DNA of 64,000 bases from Micromonospora purpureochromogenes (GCF_900091515.1 NZ_LT607410.1:558001-622000); one strand, 5' to 3'. Positions 25,013 to 34,010 are shown, numbered from the stretch's first letter. Made by a program: numbers and translations. The notes: generated from the letters alone by a model not told the origin.

Positions 25013-26149
25013 TCAGCCGAGCAGGCGACCCCAGGGGGTGCCGGCAGGCGTCGGCAGGTTGCCCAGGACCCGGCCGTTGGCGGCGTACCGGACGAGGCGG
25101 TAGGCGGGGGCGTCGGCACCGAGGGTGGCGGTGTTGACCTGGGCGACGAGCGTGCCGTCCGGGAGGAAGCGGACCTGCTCGGTCAGGCCGTGGCCGGTTG
25201 CCTTCCGCCAGGCGGGGTCGAGCGGGGCCAGCTCGGTGGCGGCGCCGGTGCCGAGGTCCACCCGGTAGTTGCGGATCCGCCAGGTGCAGCCGCACTCACC
25301 CGCGTTCGGCACGTGGGTGCTGATCACGGCGTGCCGGGCGTCCAGGGAGAAGCCGGCCAGTCCGTGGATCTTCAGGTCGGCCGGAATGCGGGGCGTCACC
25401 GTGCGGAACTTGCCGCTGGCGTCACCGATGCGCAGCGAGCGGGCCCCGACGAAACCGACCATGCTGTGTCCGGCCTCCGGGCAGCTCTGCTGGTGGGTGG
25501 CGATCACGTGGCGCGCGCCCCCGTCGGCCCGAACCTCGATCACGGTCCAGTCGCCCCGCCGGCCCTCGGCGTACACCACGCTGAGGTTGTCCAGCCAGCG
25601 CGGCGCGCAGTCGAGGTCCCCCGCGAGCGGGACGGTAGCGACCGGGCCACCCTCGAACCGGCTGATCATCAGCCGGTTCGGCGTCGCCGCCAGCCAGGCC
25701 GCCCGCCGGCCGTCCGGGGAGGCCGCCACCCCGCGCTCGGCGATCCGGTCACCGGGCCGCCCCTCCCGGACGACCTCCCAGCGCCCGTCCGTGGTGCTGC
25801 GCCAGATCCGTGCCGGCGCCTCAGCCGAGCCGCCGTACACCTGGTCGGCGGACCAGGTGAGCTGCGGCCAGCTCAGCTTGCGGGCGGCGGCGGGCGGGGT
25901 GGCCGGGCGGGCGGCGGACACGCCGGACGCCTGCGCGACGGAGCCCCCGACACCGCCGCCGTCCGTCGTGGTCGGCGTGTCCGTCACGGTCACCGGCGGG
26001 GCGGCGGCGGCCGTGCCGGACGGCGCGGCGCAGCCGGCGGCGGCGATCGGGAGCAGCACCAGGGCGGCGGCGCCCATCAACGCACGGGGGCGCAGGGCCC
26101 GCCGCAGCGCCGAGGTGATGACGGTACGGGGGGTGAGGATGCTGTTCAT
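25013..26149 (-). CDS. TolB/beta-propeller-like lipoprotein
   Basis: 378 residues; GGAGG lies 8 nt before the ATG. A signal peptide with lipobox (LLPIAAAGC, Cys at about 39) marks an exported lipoprotein. A Thr/Ala/Gly-rich linker follows. The mature part has repeated propeller-like strands such as GVAASPDGRRAAWLA, LDNLSVVYAEG and HGLAGFSLDARHAVIST. It is a sequence-diverged relative of the membrane propeller protein at 28661, which is paired with a sigma factor. Upstream minus strand is AT-rich around 26235-26250 with a TTGTCA, a possible -35. Ligand unknown. Confidence 0.75.
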   Translation of the reverse strand: MNSILTPRTVITSALRRALRPRALMGAAALVLLPIAAAGCAAPSGTAAAAPPVTVTDTPTTTDGGGVGGSVAQASGVSAARPATPPAAARKLSWPQLTWSADQVYGGSAEAPARIWRSTTDGRWEVVREGRPGDRIAERGVAASPDGRRAAWLAATPNRLMISRFEGGPVATVPLAGDLDCAPRWLDNLSVVYAEGRRGDWTVIEVRADGGARHVIATHQQSCPEAGHSMVGFVGARSLRIGDASGKFRTVTPRIPADLKIHGLAGFSLDARHAVISTHVPNAGECGCTWRIRNYRVDLGTGAATELAPLDPAWRKATGHGLTEQVRFLPDGTLVAQVNTATLGADAPAYRLVRYAANGRVLGNLPTPAGTPWGRLLG

Positions 26150-26304
26150 GGGGGTGGCCTCCGGTGCGCCGAACTCGCTCTGACACCACCCAAGACGCGT
26201 CCCTTGTAGATCTCAGTTGCCGCTGGTGATCGCCTTTTATTGACAAACATTTCCGGCTCACGACGGCAACCATCCGGGCACCTGCACGCATCAGGCGGCG
26301 CGGC

Positions 26305-26700
26305 TCACCGGTCGTCGTCCGGGGGCTCGACCATCGGCCGCCGGTACGGCCCCCACGCGACGAACCGGGCGAACAACTCCCGTGGGGTGGGCCCGTCGTG
26401 CGGGTTCAGCCGGAACAGGTCGTGGGTGGCCTCGTGATAGAGCCCGGAGAGGTAGATGGCCAGGTCGACCGGCTGATCGGCGTACTCGATCTTGAGCAGC
26501 AGCCGGGCCTCGGCGCAGGGCCACGGCAGGCCGCAGCCCCGGCACACCCAGAGCGGGCGGATCGGCAGGTGCGGTGGACGGCCCGGCGGATACGCGCGAG
26601 GCCGTTCGGCGTACGGGCCGAGGCGGGGTACCGGGAGCTGACCGAAGATCACCGACTGCTCCCGTTCGTCCGCCACAACGCGGGCCGGCACCGTAACCAC
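26305..26700 (-). CDS. Hypothetical CxxC protein next to a DUF5753 regulator
   Basis: 131 residues from the GTG at 26700; the start is uncertain. It has WVCRGCGLPWPC (three Cys, knuckle-like) and a conserved-looking block LLLKIEYADQPVDLAIYLSGLYHEATHDLFRLNP. Proteins of this kind commonly sit beside XRE/DUF397 gene pairs in Micromonosporaceae, from memory. The best ribosome site in the region (GAGGAGG) belongs to an out-of-frame 22-codon ORF at 26649-26717, which overlaps this start. Function unknown. Confidence 0.6.
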   Translation of the reverse strand: MVTVPARVVADEREQSVIFGQLPVPRLGPYAERPRAYPPGRPPHLPIRPLWVCRGCGLPWPCAEARLLLKIEYADQPVDLAIYLSGLYHEATHDLFRLNPHDGPTPRELFARFVAWGPYRRPMVEPPDDDR

Positions 26701-26933
26701 GGGAGCGGTTGGCGCATCTGGACCTCCTCGGGACGTGGGGTGGGGGCCGCCCCTGCACGGGGGGTCACGGGCGGCCCCGGAGCGGGCCGGACGGAAGGCG
26801 ACCCGCTAGGTGACAGTCTGCTGAGGACGCCACTACTGTCGGAAGGCATCGACCCTGGTCGGGGCGAGGCCCGGTCAGCTATTCCGGGCGCGGGGACCGG
26901 CTGTGGAAAGGCCGAGGGAATCGTGGAGGAACT

Positions 26934-27737
26934 ATGGAAGGCGAGCCGACCGCTGAGCTGATCCGGGCCCAACTGCGCCGGCTCCGGGTGAACGCCGAGC
27001 TGAGTCAGGAGGAGTTCGGGAAGCTCGTCCACTTCTCCGGTTCCCAGGTCTCCGCGGTCGAGTTGGGTCAGCGCCCGCTCGACCGGTTCTTCCTCAAGCG
27101 GGCGGACGAGGTGCTCGGCACGGGTGGGCTGTTGACGTCGCTGCTGAAGCTCGCGGAGCGGGACGGGCAGCCGAGCTGGTTCCGGCCGTGGCTGGAGGCG
27201 GAGCGGCAGGCCCAGCAGCTCCGCTGCTACCAGCCGAGCATCATTCCGGGCCTCCTACAGACGGAGAACTACGCCCGGGCGGTGATCCGTACCAACGACA
27301 TGCTGAGCGACGACGAAGTGGAGAGGCGGCTGGCCGTCCGAATGGATCGGCAATCCATCCTCACGCAGTCGGGAGCGCCTCAGTTCGTGGCGGTGATCGA
27401 GGAGGTTGTCCTCCGCCGGGCCGACGAGGGATTCAAAGGGCTCATGACCCAGCAGATCGCGCACCTCATCGATTGCATCGGCCGCCCCCAGGTCAGTGTT
27501 CATGTCATCCCCGCCGAGGTCAGTGTGCATGTTGGACTCGCCGGGCCATTCACTTTGGCTCGAACGACGGACGGCGGATGGGTCGGACACCTGGAGCACC
27601 AACTCGGCGGCGAAGTGGTCGACAACGATGAAGGGATGACTATCCTGCTGGCGAGGTGGGAGAGCGTCCGCAGTGAGGCCCTGCCTCATCGGCAGTCGAT
27701 CGAGCTGATGAAGGAAGTGATGACGTCATGGAGCTGA
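26934..27737 (+). CDS. XRE regulator with DUF5753 (Scr1-type, antitoxin-like)
   Basis: 267 residues, ATG with GGAGG 6 nt upstream. HTH at about 8-60: LRRLRVNAELSQEEFGKLVHFSGSQVSAVELGQRPL. The DUF5753 domain follows from residue 85, with the family hallmark YQPSIIPGLLQTENYARAV. This class is paired with a DUF397 protein in actinomycetes, and the pair has been described as toxin-antitoxin-like. The next gene overlaps it by 10 bp and encodes that partner. Confidence 0.9.
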   Translation: MEGEPTAELIRAQLRRLRVNAELSQEEFGKLVHFSGSQVSAVELGQRPLDRFFLKRADEVLGTGGLLTSLLKLAERDGQPSWFRPWLEAERQAQQLRCYQPSIIPGLLQTENYARAVIRTNDMLSDDEVERRLAVRMDRQSILTQSGAPQFVAVIEEVVLRRADEGFKGLMTQQIAHLIDCIGRPQVSVHVIPAEVSVHVGLAGPFTLARTTDGGWVGHLEHQLGGEVVDNDEGMTILLARWESVRSEALPHRQSIELMKEVMTSWS

Positions 27738-27910
27738 TCGGCGTTACCTGGCGCAAGTCCACCCGCAGCGCACAGGGGGAGTGCGTGGAGGTGGCCGACA
27801 ACCTGCCCGGTGTCATCGGCGTCCGCGACAGCAAGGACCCGGCCGGCCCGGTGCTCACCTTCGACCCACAGACCTGGCGAGCGTTCGTCACCCTCCTCAA
27901 GCGGCATTGA
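27728..27910 (+). CDS. DUF397 domain protein (partner of the DUF5753 regulator)
   Basis: 60 residues, start ATG inside the end of the upstream gene (10-bp overlap, coupled). It has the DUF397 pattern: ITWRKSTRS-like N-terminus (GVTWRKSTRSAQGECVEVA), VRDSKDPAGPVLTF and a Trp in FDPQTWRAFV. These small proteins are regulatory or toxin-like partners of XRE/DUF5753 proteins. Typical length. Confidence 0.92.
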   Translation: MELIGVTWRKSTRSAQGECVEVADNLPGVIGVRDSKDPAGPVLTFDPQTWRAFVTLLKRH

Positions 27911-27940
27911 TCCCGAAGGCTCCCCACGCTTGCACCGGAT

Positions 27941-27961
27941 GCATGCATAATGAATGCATGG
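27941..27961 (+). promoter_or_regulatory. vapBC promoter and operator
   Basis: CATAAT (27946-27951) is a -10 exactly 6 nt before the vapB ATG, giving a leaderless mRNA. ATGCAT occurs on both sides (from 27940 and 27954), forming an inverted repeat over the -10 and start. This fits autoregulation by the ribbon-helix-helix antitoxin. Confidence 0.6.
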
Positions 27962-28212
27962 TTGCTCTCCAGATTCGTGACGTACCGGAAGAGGTACGGG
28001 ACGCTTTGGCCGCCCAGGCCAAGGCCCGGGGTCAGTCGCTCCAGGCGTACCTGCTGGAACTGGTGGAGACACAGGCCCGACGCCTGCGCAACACCTCGCT
28101 CCTCGACCGTTTCGGGGGCAGATCGGACGGAACGCGCTCGCTGCCGGGTGAGAGCGCGGCCGAGTTGGCCGACCAGCGTGAGCGGCGCGGACCCTGGGGG
28201 GATGCGGCGTGA
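27958..28212 (+). CDS. VapB/FitA-like ribbon-helix-helix antitoxin
   Basis: 84 residues. Start ATG at 27958: the frame is open upstream, but the -10 and operator define the start. Its N-terminus (MVALQIRDVPEEVRDALAAQAKARGQSLQAYLLELVE) is a textbook FitA-like RHH fold; the C-terminal 40 residues should bind the toxin. It overlaps the toxin start by 4 bp (GTGA). Confidence 0.88.
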   Translation: MVALQIRDVPEEVRDALAAQAKARGQSLQAYLLELVETQARRLRNTSLLDRFGGRSDGTRSLPGESAAELADQRERRGPWGDAA

Positions 28213-28610
28213 TCGTCGTCGACGCGTCCGTCCTCGCGGATGCCCTGGTCGACGACGGTCCGGTGGGTGACGCGGCTCGGTCCGAGCTGACCGGGGACCC
28301 GCACTGGGCGGCGCCGGCGCACCTGCTCGTCGAAGTCATGTCCGTCATCAGGGGCAAGGTGCTCGGCGGGAAGCTCGGCCTCCCCCGAGCGCAGGAAGCG
28401 GTCGACACCCTGCCCTCGTTGGTCATCGATGAGATCCAGACCCCTGTCCTGCTCGACCGGATGTGGCAACTACGCGGCAACGTCTCGGCCTACGACGCGG
28501 CATACGTGGCGGCGGCCGAGTTGCTGGCGTGCCCACTCGTGACCGGTGATGGCCGACTCGCCAAGGCGAGCGGTGTTCGCTGCGAGATCCGACTGATAGC
28601 CGCCGCCTGA
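28209..28610 (+). CDS. VapC family PIN-domain ribonuclease toxin
   Basis: 133 residues, GTG start overlapping the antitoxin stop. The acidic PIN residues are all in place: Asp5 (MIVVDAS), Glu42, Asp96 (SAYDAAYVAAAELL) and Asp114 (VTGDGRLA). The toxin should cut RNA, often tRNA, in a Mg-dependent way and be held inactive by the antitoxin. The module looks intact. Confidence 0.9.
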   Translation: MIVVDASVLADALVDDGPVGDAARSELTGDPHWAAPAHLLVEVMSVIRGKVLGGKLGLPRAQEAVDTLPSLVIDEIQTPVLLDRMWQLRGNVSAYDAAYVAAAELLACPLVTGDGRLAKASGVRCEIRLIAAA

Positions 28611-28614
28611 CGAA

Positions 28615-28643
28615 GGGCGGGTCGCCCGGAGGACGGCCCGCCC
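28615..28643. terminator. Short GC hairpin between convergent vapC and propeller gene
   Basis: GGGCGGG (28615-28621) pairs with 28637-28643 in the 50-bp gap between two convergent stop codons. Confidence 0.5.
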
Positions 28644-28660
28644 CTGTCGTACCCGGTGGG

Positions 28661-29830
28661 TCAGTCCACGGCGGCAATGATCTGCATCGACGCCAGGCTG
28701 CTCGGCTCCGCCTTCTCGGCGACCTTCTTCCCGGCCTTGTCGACGAGGACCAGGGTGTACCGGCTGCCGCTGCGCACCCGGGCCACCAGCGAGCCGTCCG
28801 CCTGGAAGTAGGCCTGCCGCAGTTCGCGGCCGCCCAGCGGCAGGCTGATCTCCTTGCCGGTCCGGGTGTCGAGCACGGCATTCACGATCAGGTCGCGGGC
28901 GGCGTCGCCATAGGTGCCGTCGCGGTCGATCCGGAACAACGCGATCCGCCGCCCGTCCGGGGAGATGCTGGCGACGTCGAAGCAGACGTACCGGCTGCCC
29001 TTGCTGCCGAGGCCCGGGATGGTGCGCCGCCCGGCGCCGGTGCGGTCGGTGACGACGACGGTGCCGTTCGAACCGTCGGCGAAGGCCACCGTGCCGTTGG
29101 CGGCCCAGACCGGGTGGCAGCCGTCGAAGCCGGCCACCTCGGTGAAGGCGCCCGACGACACGTCCAGCAGGCCGGCTTTGGAGTAGCTGCCGTCCGCCGC
29201 GCCCAACCGCACGGTGAGCTGCCGGGAGTTCGGCGACCAGGTGGGCGACCAGCACATGTTGTCGACCAGGTCGTGGAGCTTGCGCTTGCCGGAGCCGTCG
29301 AGGGCGGACGTCCACAGCGCGCCGCCGTCCTCGACCCAGGCCACCCGGCGGCCGTCCGGCGAGACGGCGGCGTTGAGCTGCGCCGGGTTTACCGGCAGGG
29401 CGAGCCGCCGGACGGGGGTGCCACCCGGCGTCCACGAGTAGAGGTGAGCGGTGTCGGCCCCGCCCGGAGTGAACGGGCCGTAGTGGAGCCGGCCGAAGCT
29501 GGCGCTGCTGGCGGGCTGGCTGCTGGTCGACGTGGCCGGCGGGGCGATCGACGGGCTGCCGGAGGGCGACGGGGTCGGGGACGCGGTGGGCGACGGGCTG
29601 GCGGTGACCGAGGGCGTGCCGCCGGGGACCGGGTCGCCGCCCCGGTTCGGCAGGATCGCGAACGCGGTGCCGGTGGCCGCGCCGAACAGCACCACCGCCG
29701 CAGCCGAGGTGGCGATGGCGCGCTGGATGCCGATCCGGCGGGACGTCCGCAGGGCGCGGTCCCGCAGGTCGACCGGGGTGACCTCCTCGGCCAGGTCGGT
29801 CAGGTCGAGCCGGAGACGCTGGTCGTTCAT
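28661..29830 (-). CDS. Membrane-anchored beta-propeller (TolB-like) protein, partner of a SigE-family sigma factor
   Basis: 389 residues; the ATG overlaps the sigma-factor stop (ATGA). One membrane segment at about 35-60 (IQRAIATSAAAVVLFGAATGTAFA) separates a short cytosolic N-terminus from an outside domain. A Pro/Thr/Ser linker (SPSPTASPTPSPSGSP) follows, then propeller-type strands (AAVSPDGRRVAWVEDGG, SPTWSPNSRQLTVRLG, ASISPDGRRIALFRIDRDG). No classical anti-sigma zinc motif. By position it may sense the envelope and control the sigma factor; that is inference. Confidence 0.78.
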   Translation of the reverse strand: MNDQRLRLDLTDLAEEVTPVDLRDRALRTSRRIGIQRAIATSAAAVVLFGAATGTAFAILPNRGGDPVPGGTPSVTASPSPTASPTPSPSGSPSIAPPATSTSSQPASSASFGRLHYGPFTPGGADTAHLYSWTPGGTPVRRLALPVNPAQLNAAVSPDGRRVAWVEDGGALWTSALDGSGKRKLHDLVDNMCWSPTWSPNSRQLTVRLGAADGSYSKAGLLDVSSGAFTEVAGFDGCHPVWAANGTVAFADGSNGTVVVTDRTGAGRRTIPGLGSKGSRYVCFDVASISPDGRRIALFRIDRDGTYGDAARDLIVNAVLDTRTGKEISLPLGGRELRQAYFQADGSLVARVRSGSRYTLVLVDKAGKKVAEKAEPSSLASMQIIAAVD

Positions 29831-30357
29831 CGGGCGCTTCCTTCCAGGACGTACAGCTCGGCGAGCTCGGGCGCGACGGTGCGCAACTTGGCCAGTGCCT
29901 TGGAGGTCTGGCTCTTGACGGTGCCGACGGTGACGCCGAGCAGCTCGGCGGCCTCGACCTCGGTGCGGTCCTCGAAGAAGCGCAGCACCAGCACGGCCCG
30001 CTGCTTCGGGGAGAGCTTGGCCAGGGCGGCCCGCAGGGTCAGCCGCAGGGTGGTCTGGTGGGCGTGGTCGGGGCCCGAGTCGCCTCCGCGTGGTTCGGGC
30101 AGCTCGCCCGTCATCGACTCGGGCACCCGCCGGCGTCGCCACCAGGAGACCTGCAGGTGGTACATGATCTTGCGGGTGTACGCCTCGGCGTTGCCGCTGT
30201 CGTGCAGCCGGCCCCATGACCGGTGGGTACGGGCCAGCGCCGACTGGACGAGATCCTCGGCGAGGTGCTGGTCACCGGTGAGCAGGTAGGCCGAGCGCAG
30301 CAGCGCCGGCGTCCGGGTACGGACGAACGAGTCGAACTCACTCAGGAGAGGGTCCAC
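29827..30357 (-). CDS. SigE-family ECF RNA polymerase sigma factor
   Basis: 176 residues, GTG start with GGAG in the preceding 10 nt. Sigma region 2 is at about 15-80 (LLRSAYLLTGDQHLAEDLVQSALARTHRSWG) and region 4 at about 110-165 (LSPKQRAVLVLRFFEDRTEVEAAELLGVTVGTVKSQTSKAL). It directs RNA polymerase to a few stress or envelope promoters. It forms an operon with the membrane propeller protein. Confidence 0.9.
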   Translation of the reverse strand: MDPLLSEFDSFVRTRTPALLRSAYLLTGDQHLAEDLVQSALARTHRSWGRLHDSGNAEAYTRKIMYHLQVSWWRRRRVPESMTGELPEPRGGDSGPDHAHQTTLRLTLRAALAKLSPKQRAVLVLRFFEDRTEVEAAELLGVTVGTVKSQTSKALAKLRTVAPELAELYVLEGSAR

Positions 30358-30511
30358 ACGAGCCGATCCTTGGGGTAGTCGTTGATGCCTTTCCAGACGC
30401 CACCCCGGGATCGCCGGGTTGCCGTCCGGCAGCCGATGTGCGCGCCAAGTTTCGACACCGACCCGCGTAATGGCGTCGCCGGCCCCGTCGCGCCGGTCGT
30501 ACGCTGCGCGA

Positions 30512-32281
30512 ATGCTGCTACGTACGTCGACCCTGCTGCTGCGGACCCTGCGCGAGGATCCGGCGGACGCGGAGGTGCCGAGCCACCGGCTCCTGCTGCG
30601 CGCCGGTTACATCCGTCGCGCCGCGCCGGGCGGCTACACCTGGCTGCCGCTGGGCAAGCTGGTGCTGGACCGGGTCACCGAGATCGTCCGCTCGGAGATG
30701 ACCGCCATCGGCGACCAGGAGGTGCACTTCCCGGCACTGCTGCCGGCGGAGCCCTACCGGACCAGCGGCCGGTGGACGGAGTACGGCGACCTCCTCTTCA
30801 CCCTCGCCGACCGCAGGGGCGCCGAGCACCTGCTCGCCCCGACGCACGAGGAGATGGCCACGCTGCTGGTGAAGGACCTCTTCACCTCGTACCGGGACTT
30901 CCCGGTGACGCTGTTCCAGATCCAGACGAAGTTCCGCGACGAGGCCCGGCCCAGGGCCGGCCTGCTGCGCGGGCGCGAGTTCCTGATGAAGGACGCCTAC
31001 TCGTTCGACCTCGACGAGACCGGCCTTCAGGCGTCCTACGAGCGGCACCGGGCGGCGTACCGGCGGGTCTTCGACCGGCTGGGGCTCGACTACACGGTGG
31101 TCCACGCGACGTCCGGAGCGATGGGCGGCTCGGCGTCGGAGGAGTTCCTGGCCGCGACGCCGGTCGGCGAGGACACCTTCGTCGGCTGCACGGAGTGCGA
31201 CTACGCGGCGAACACCGAGGCGGTGACCACCCCCGCCCCGGCCACCGGGGACCCGGACGCGCAGCGGGCCAGCGAGGTGCACGACACCCCGGAGACGCCC
31301 ACCATCGCGTCGCTGGTCGAGTTGGCGAACACCCGCCGGCTGGCCGACCGGGACGACTGGACCGCCGCCGACACCCTGAAGAACGTCGTGCTGAGCGTGC
31401 ACCGGCCGGGCGCGGAGTCGTCGGACCTGCTGGTCATCGGGCTGCCCGGCGATCGGGAGGTGGACCTGAAGCGGGTCGAGGCGGCCCTGCACCCGGCCGC
31501 CGTGACCGTCTTCGACGACTGGGCCGCCCATCCCGAACTGGTCCGCGGCTACATCGGACCGCAGATCATGGCCAAGCTCGGCATCCGCTACCTGGTCGAC
31601 CCGAGGGTGGTCACCGGCAGCGCCTGGCTGACCGGCGCGAACGAGCCGGGCCGGCACGCCACCAACGTGGTCGCCGGCCGCGACTTCATCCCGGACGGCA
31701 CCATCGAGGCGGCCGAGGTGCGCCCGGGCGACCCCTGCCCGGCCTGCGGCACGGGTGAGCTGACCATGCGCCGGGGCATCGAGATCGGGCACATCTTCCA
31801 GCTCGGCCGCCGGTTCACCGACGCGTTCGCCCTCGACGTGCTGGGCTCGGCCGGCAAGCCGGTCCGGCCGACCATGGGCTGCTACGGCATCGGAGTGTCC
31901 CGGGCGGTCGCCGCGATCGCCGAACAGCACCACGACGAGCGGGGACTCGTCTGGCCGGCGGCGATCGCGCCGGTCGACGTACACCTGATCGCCGCCGGGA
32001 AGGGGCCGCAGCTCGACGCGGCGCTCGACCTCGGCGGGCGGCTGTCCGCCGCCGGCCTGCGGGTGCTGGTTGACGACCGGGTGAACGTCTCCGCCGGGGT
32101 GAAGTTCACCGACGCGGAGCTGATCGGCATCCCGCGCGCCGTCGTGGTCGGGCGCCGGCTCGCCGACGGGTACGTCGAGCTGCGCGACCGGGCCGGCGGT
32201 GAGCGGGTGGAGCTGCCGGTGGACGGGCTGGTCGAGCGGCTGGTCGACGAGGTGCGCCGCGCACTCGGCAACCGGGTGTAG
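30512..32281 (+). CDS. proS: Prolyl-tRNA synthetase
   Basis: 589 residues. ATG at 30512; TACGCT (30500-30505) ends 6 nt before it, so the frame extension upstream is not coding and the mRNA is probably leaderless. Class II motifs are visible: motif 1 around [17 protein letters not shown], motif 2 [25 protein letters not shown], the editing INS domain at roughly 225-400, motif 3 near [18 protein letters not shown], and a C-terminal anticodon-binding domain. It charges tRNA-Pro. The presence of the INS domain marks the bacterial type. Confidence 0.95.
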   Translation: MLLRTSTLLLRTLREDPADAEVPSHRLLLRAGYIRRAAPGGYTWLPLGKLVLDRVTEIVRSEMTAIGDQEVHFPALLPAEPYRTSGRWTEYGDLLFTLADRRGAEHLLAPTHEEMATLLVKDLFTSYRDFPVTLFQIQTKFRDEARPRAGLLRGREFLMKDAYSFDLDETGLQASYERHRAAYRRVFDRLGLDYTVVHATSGAMGGSASEEFLAATPVGEDTFVGCTECDYAANTEAVTTPAPATGDPDAQRASEVHDTPETPTIASLVELANTRRLADRDDWTAADTLKNVVLSVHRPGAESSDLLVIGLPGDREVDLKRVEAALHPAAVTVFDDWAAHPELVRGYIGPQIMAKLGIRYLVDPRVVTGSAWLTGANEPGRHATNVVAGRDFIPDGTIEAAEVRPGDPCPACGTGELTMRRGIEIGHIFQLGRRFTDAFALDVLGSAGKPVRPTMGCYGIGVSRAVAAIAEQHHDERGLVWPAAIAPVDVHLIAAGKGPQLDAALDLGGRLSAAGLRVLVDDRVNVSAGVKFTDAELIGIPRAVVVGRRLADGYVELRDRAGGERVELPVDGLVERLVDEVRRALGNRV

Positions 32282-32339
32282 CGGGCGCGCCACGGGGTAC
32301 CGCTGCGGGATCGACCAAGGGTGTTTTTCGGAGGCTCTC

Positions 32340-32759
32340 ATGTACCGGGTCAGTGACGTGATGACGAAGCAGGTGGTCTACCTGTCGGCGGAGACCACCC
32401 TGGACGAGGCGGCCAGGGTGATGAAGGAGGCGGACATCGGCGACGTGGTGGTCACCGACGGCGCCACCCTCGCCGGCGTGCTGACCGACCGGGACATCGT
32501 GGTCCGGGCGGTGGCCGAGCGCAGCGACCCGTCGACCACCACCATCGGCTCGATCACCACCCGCGAGGTGGTGATGATCGAGCAACACTCCACCGCCGCG
32601 GAGGCGGCGTCGCTGATGCGCGAGCGCAACATCCGGCGGGTGCTGGTCTGCGACAACGAGCGCAAGCTGGTGGGCATCGTCTCCCTGGGCGACCTGGCCA
32701 TGCAGCTCGACCCGACCTCGGCGCTGGCCGACATCAGCGAGGCGGCGCCGAACGCCTGA
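32340..32759 (+). CDS. CBS-domain pair protein
   Basis: 139 residues, ATG at 32340 with GGAGG 5 nt upstream. Two CBS motifs: one from 1-60 (VSDVMTKQVVYLSAETTLDEAARVM and GVLTDRDIVVRAV) and one from 70-130 (MIEQHSTAAEAASLM, VGIVSLGDLA). Such pairs bind adenine nucleotides and act as energy or stress sensors. It is a paralogue of the gene at 44456. Confidence 0.88.
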   Translation: MYRVSDVMTKQVVYLSAETTLDEAARVMKEADIGDVVVTDGATLAGVLTDRDIVVRAVAERSDPSTTTIGSITTREVVMIEQHSTAAEAASLMRERNIRRVLVCDNERKLVGIVSLGDLAMQLDPTSALADISEAAPNA

Positions 32760-32895
32760 CCCGTGATCGACCCGGTGCCGCTCGCTCTTTTTGAGCCTGG
32801 CGGTGCCGGGTCGACGCCCCGGCCGCGACCTTCGTCACCGGGAGCCGGTCCGCCGACCGCCGGGCGTCCCCGCCCGGCGGCGGTAGCCTGGCGGG

Positions 32896-33321
32896 ATGCC
32901 CGAGATGCCGACGAAGCTGGCCGAGATCGTCGAGGAGTTCGCCGCCGCGCCCCGCGACGTGGTGCTGGAGATGCTGCTCGAATACGCCGACGTCATCCCG
33001 CCCCTGCCGCCGGGCGTGGACCGGGAGGGCATGGAGCAGGTGCCCGAGTGCCAGACCTCGTTCTTCCTCCGCGCCGAGGTCAACCCGGACCGGACGGTGA
33101 GCACGATCTTCGACTGCCCGCCGGAGGCGCCGACCACCCGCGCCTTCGCCGGCATCCTCGCCGAGGGCCTGGACGGGGCGAGCACGGAGCAGGTGCTGGC
33201 CGTGCCGGACGACCTCTACCAGCGGATGGGGTTGGCCCAGGCGATCAGCCCGCTACGGGTGCGCGGCGGCACCGCCATCCTGGCCCGACTCAAGCGCCAG
33301 GTCCGGGAACAAGCGGGCTGA
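32896..33321 (+). CDS. SufE-like cysteine desulfurase-associated protein
   Basis: 141 residues. TAGCCT (32884-32889) ends 6 nt before the ATG at 32896. The SufE core is present: residues 30-60 ending in VPECQTSFFLRAE, with Cys52 as the sulfur acceptor, and the C-terminal helix ISPLRVRGGTAILARLK. It accepts sulfane sulfur from a cysteine desulfurase or rhodanese for Fe-S cluster or thiolation pathways. Confidence 0.85.
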   Translation: MPEMPTKLAEIVEEFAAAPRDVVLEMLLEYADVIPPLPPGVDREGMEQVPECQTSFFLRAEVNPDRTVSTIFDCPPEAPTTRAFAGILAEGLDGASTEQVLAVPDDLYQRMGLAQAISPLRVRGGTAILARLKRQVREQAG

Positions 33322-33341
33322 GCTGGCTGTTCACCCCCGTT

Positions 33342-33974
33342 ATGGAGATCGAGATCTACGCCGACGTGGTCTGCCCCTGGTGCTGGATCGGCAAGCGCCG
33401 GCTGGAGCAGGCGTTGGCGTCGTACGGCGGTGAGGTGACCGTCCGCTACCGCCCCTTCCAGCTCGACCCCACGCCGGTGACCGAGCCGAAGCCGCTGGTC
33501 GAGGCGATGGCCGCCAAGTTCGGTGGCCGGGAGCGGGCGGAGGCGATGTTCGCCCAGGTCACCCAGGTCGCGGCCGGGGTGGGGCTGGACATGCGCTTCG
33601 ACCGCGCGGTGCAGGCCAACACCTTCGAGGCGCACCGGCTGATCCGGTACGCCGCCGAGCACGGCCTGGCCGAGGAGACGGTCGAAGCCCTCTACGCGGC
33701 GCACTTCACCGACGGGGTGGACCTCGGCTCGCGGGACGCGCTGGTCGAGCTGGCCGGCAAGGTCGGCCTGGACGAGACCGAGGTCCGTGACCACCTCGAC
33801 TCCCCGGTCGGACGCCGCGAGGTGGCCGCCGACCTGACCGCCGCCCAGCAGCTCGGGGTGAGCAGCGTGCCCACCTTCGTGCTGGCCGGCAAGTACGCGG
33901 TCACCGGCGCGCAGGAGCCGGAGACGCTGCTGGCCGCGCTGTCCGAGGTGGAGCGCCGCGAGTCGGGCGCCTGA
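33342..33974 (+). CDS. DsbA family (FrnE-like) oxidoreductase
   Basis: 210 residues, ATG at 33342. Active site C11-P-W-C14 in ADVVCPWCWIGKRRLE, then a helical insertion and GVSSVPTFVLAGKYAVTGAQ (cis-Pro loop). No signal peptide, so it is a cytosolic disulfide/FrnE-type enzyme; FrnE was named for a polyketide cluster, but no such cluster is here. Confidence 0.9.
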   Translation: MEIEIYADVVCPWCWIGKRRLEQALASYGGEVTVRYRPFQLDPTPVTEPKPLVEAMAAKFGGRERAEAMFAQVTQVAAGVGLDMRFDRAVQANTFEAHRLIRYAAEHGLAEETVEALYAAHFTDGVDLGSRDALVELAGKVGLDETEVRDHLDSPVGRREVAADLTAAQQLGVSSVPTFVLAGKYAVTGAQEPETLLAALSEVERRESGA

Positions 33975-33994
33975 CCGGACATCGATCCCCGTGA

Positions 33995-34010
33995 TGTTTC
34001 ACGTGCAACC
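33995..34010. other. parS-like ParB binding site
   Basis: TGTTTCACGTGCAACC matches the bacterial parS consensus TGTTTCACGTGAAACA at 14 of 16 positions. It is intergenic, between two convergent genes, and lies about 30 kb from the gyrase genes that mark the oriC region, where parS sites cluster in actinomycetes. Confidence 0.6.

Noticed and set aside
25500..25512. CACGTG in the lipoprotein gene as parS
   Set aside because: Only six core bases match.
26649..26717. 22-codon ORF with a strong Shine-Dalgarno
   Set aside because: No known function; overlaps the CxxC gene start. It may be a leader, but there is no second evidence.
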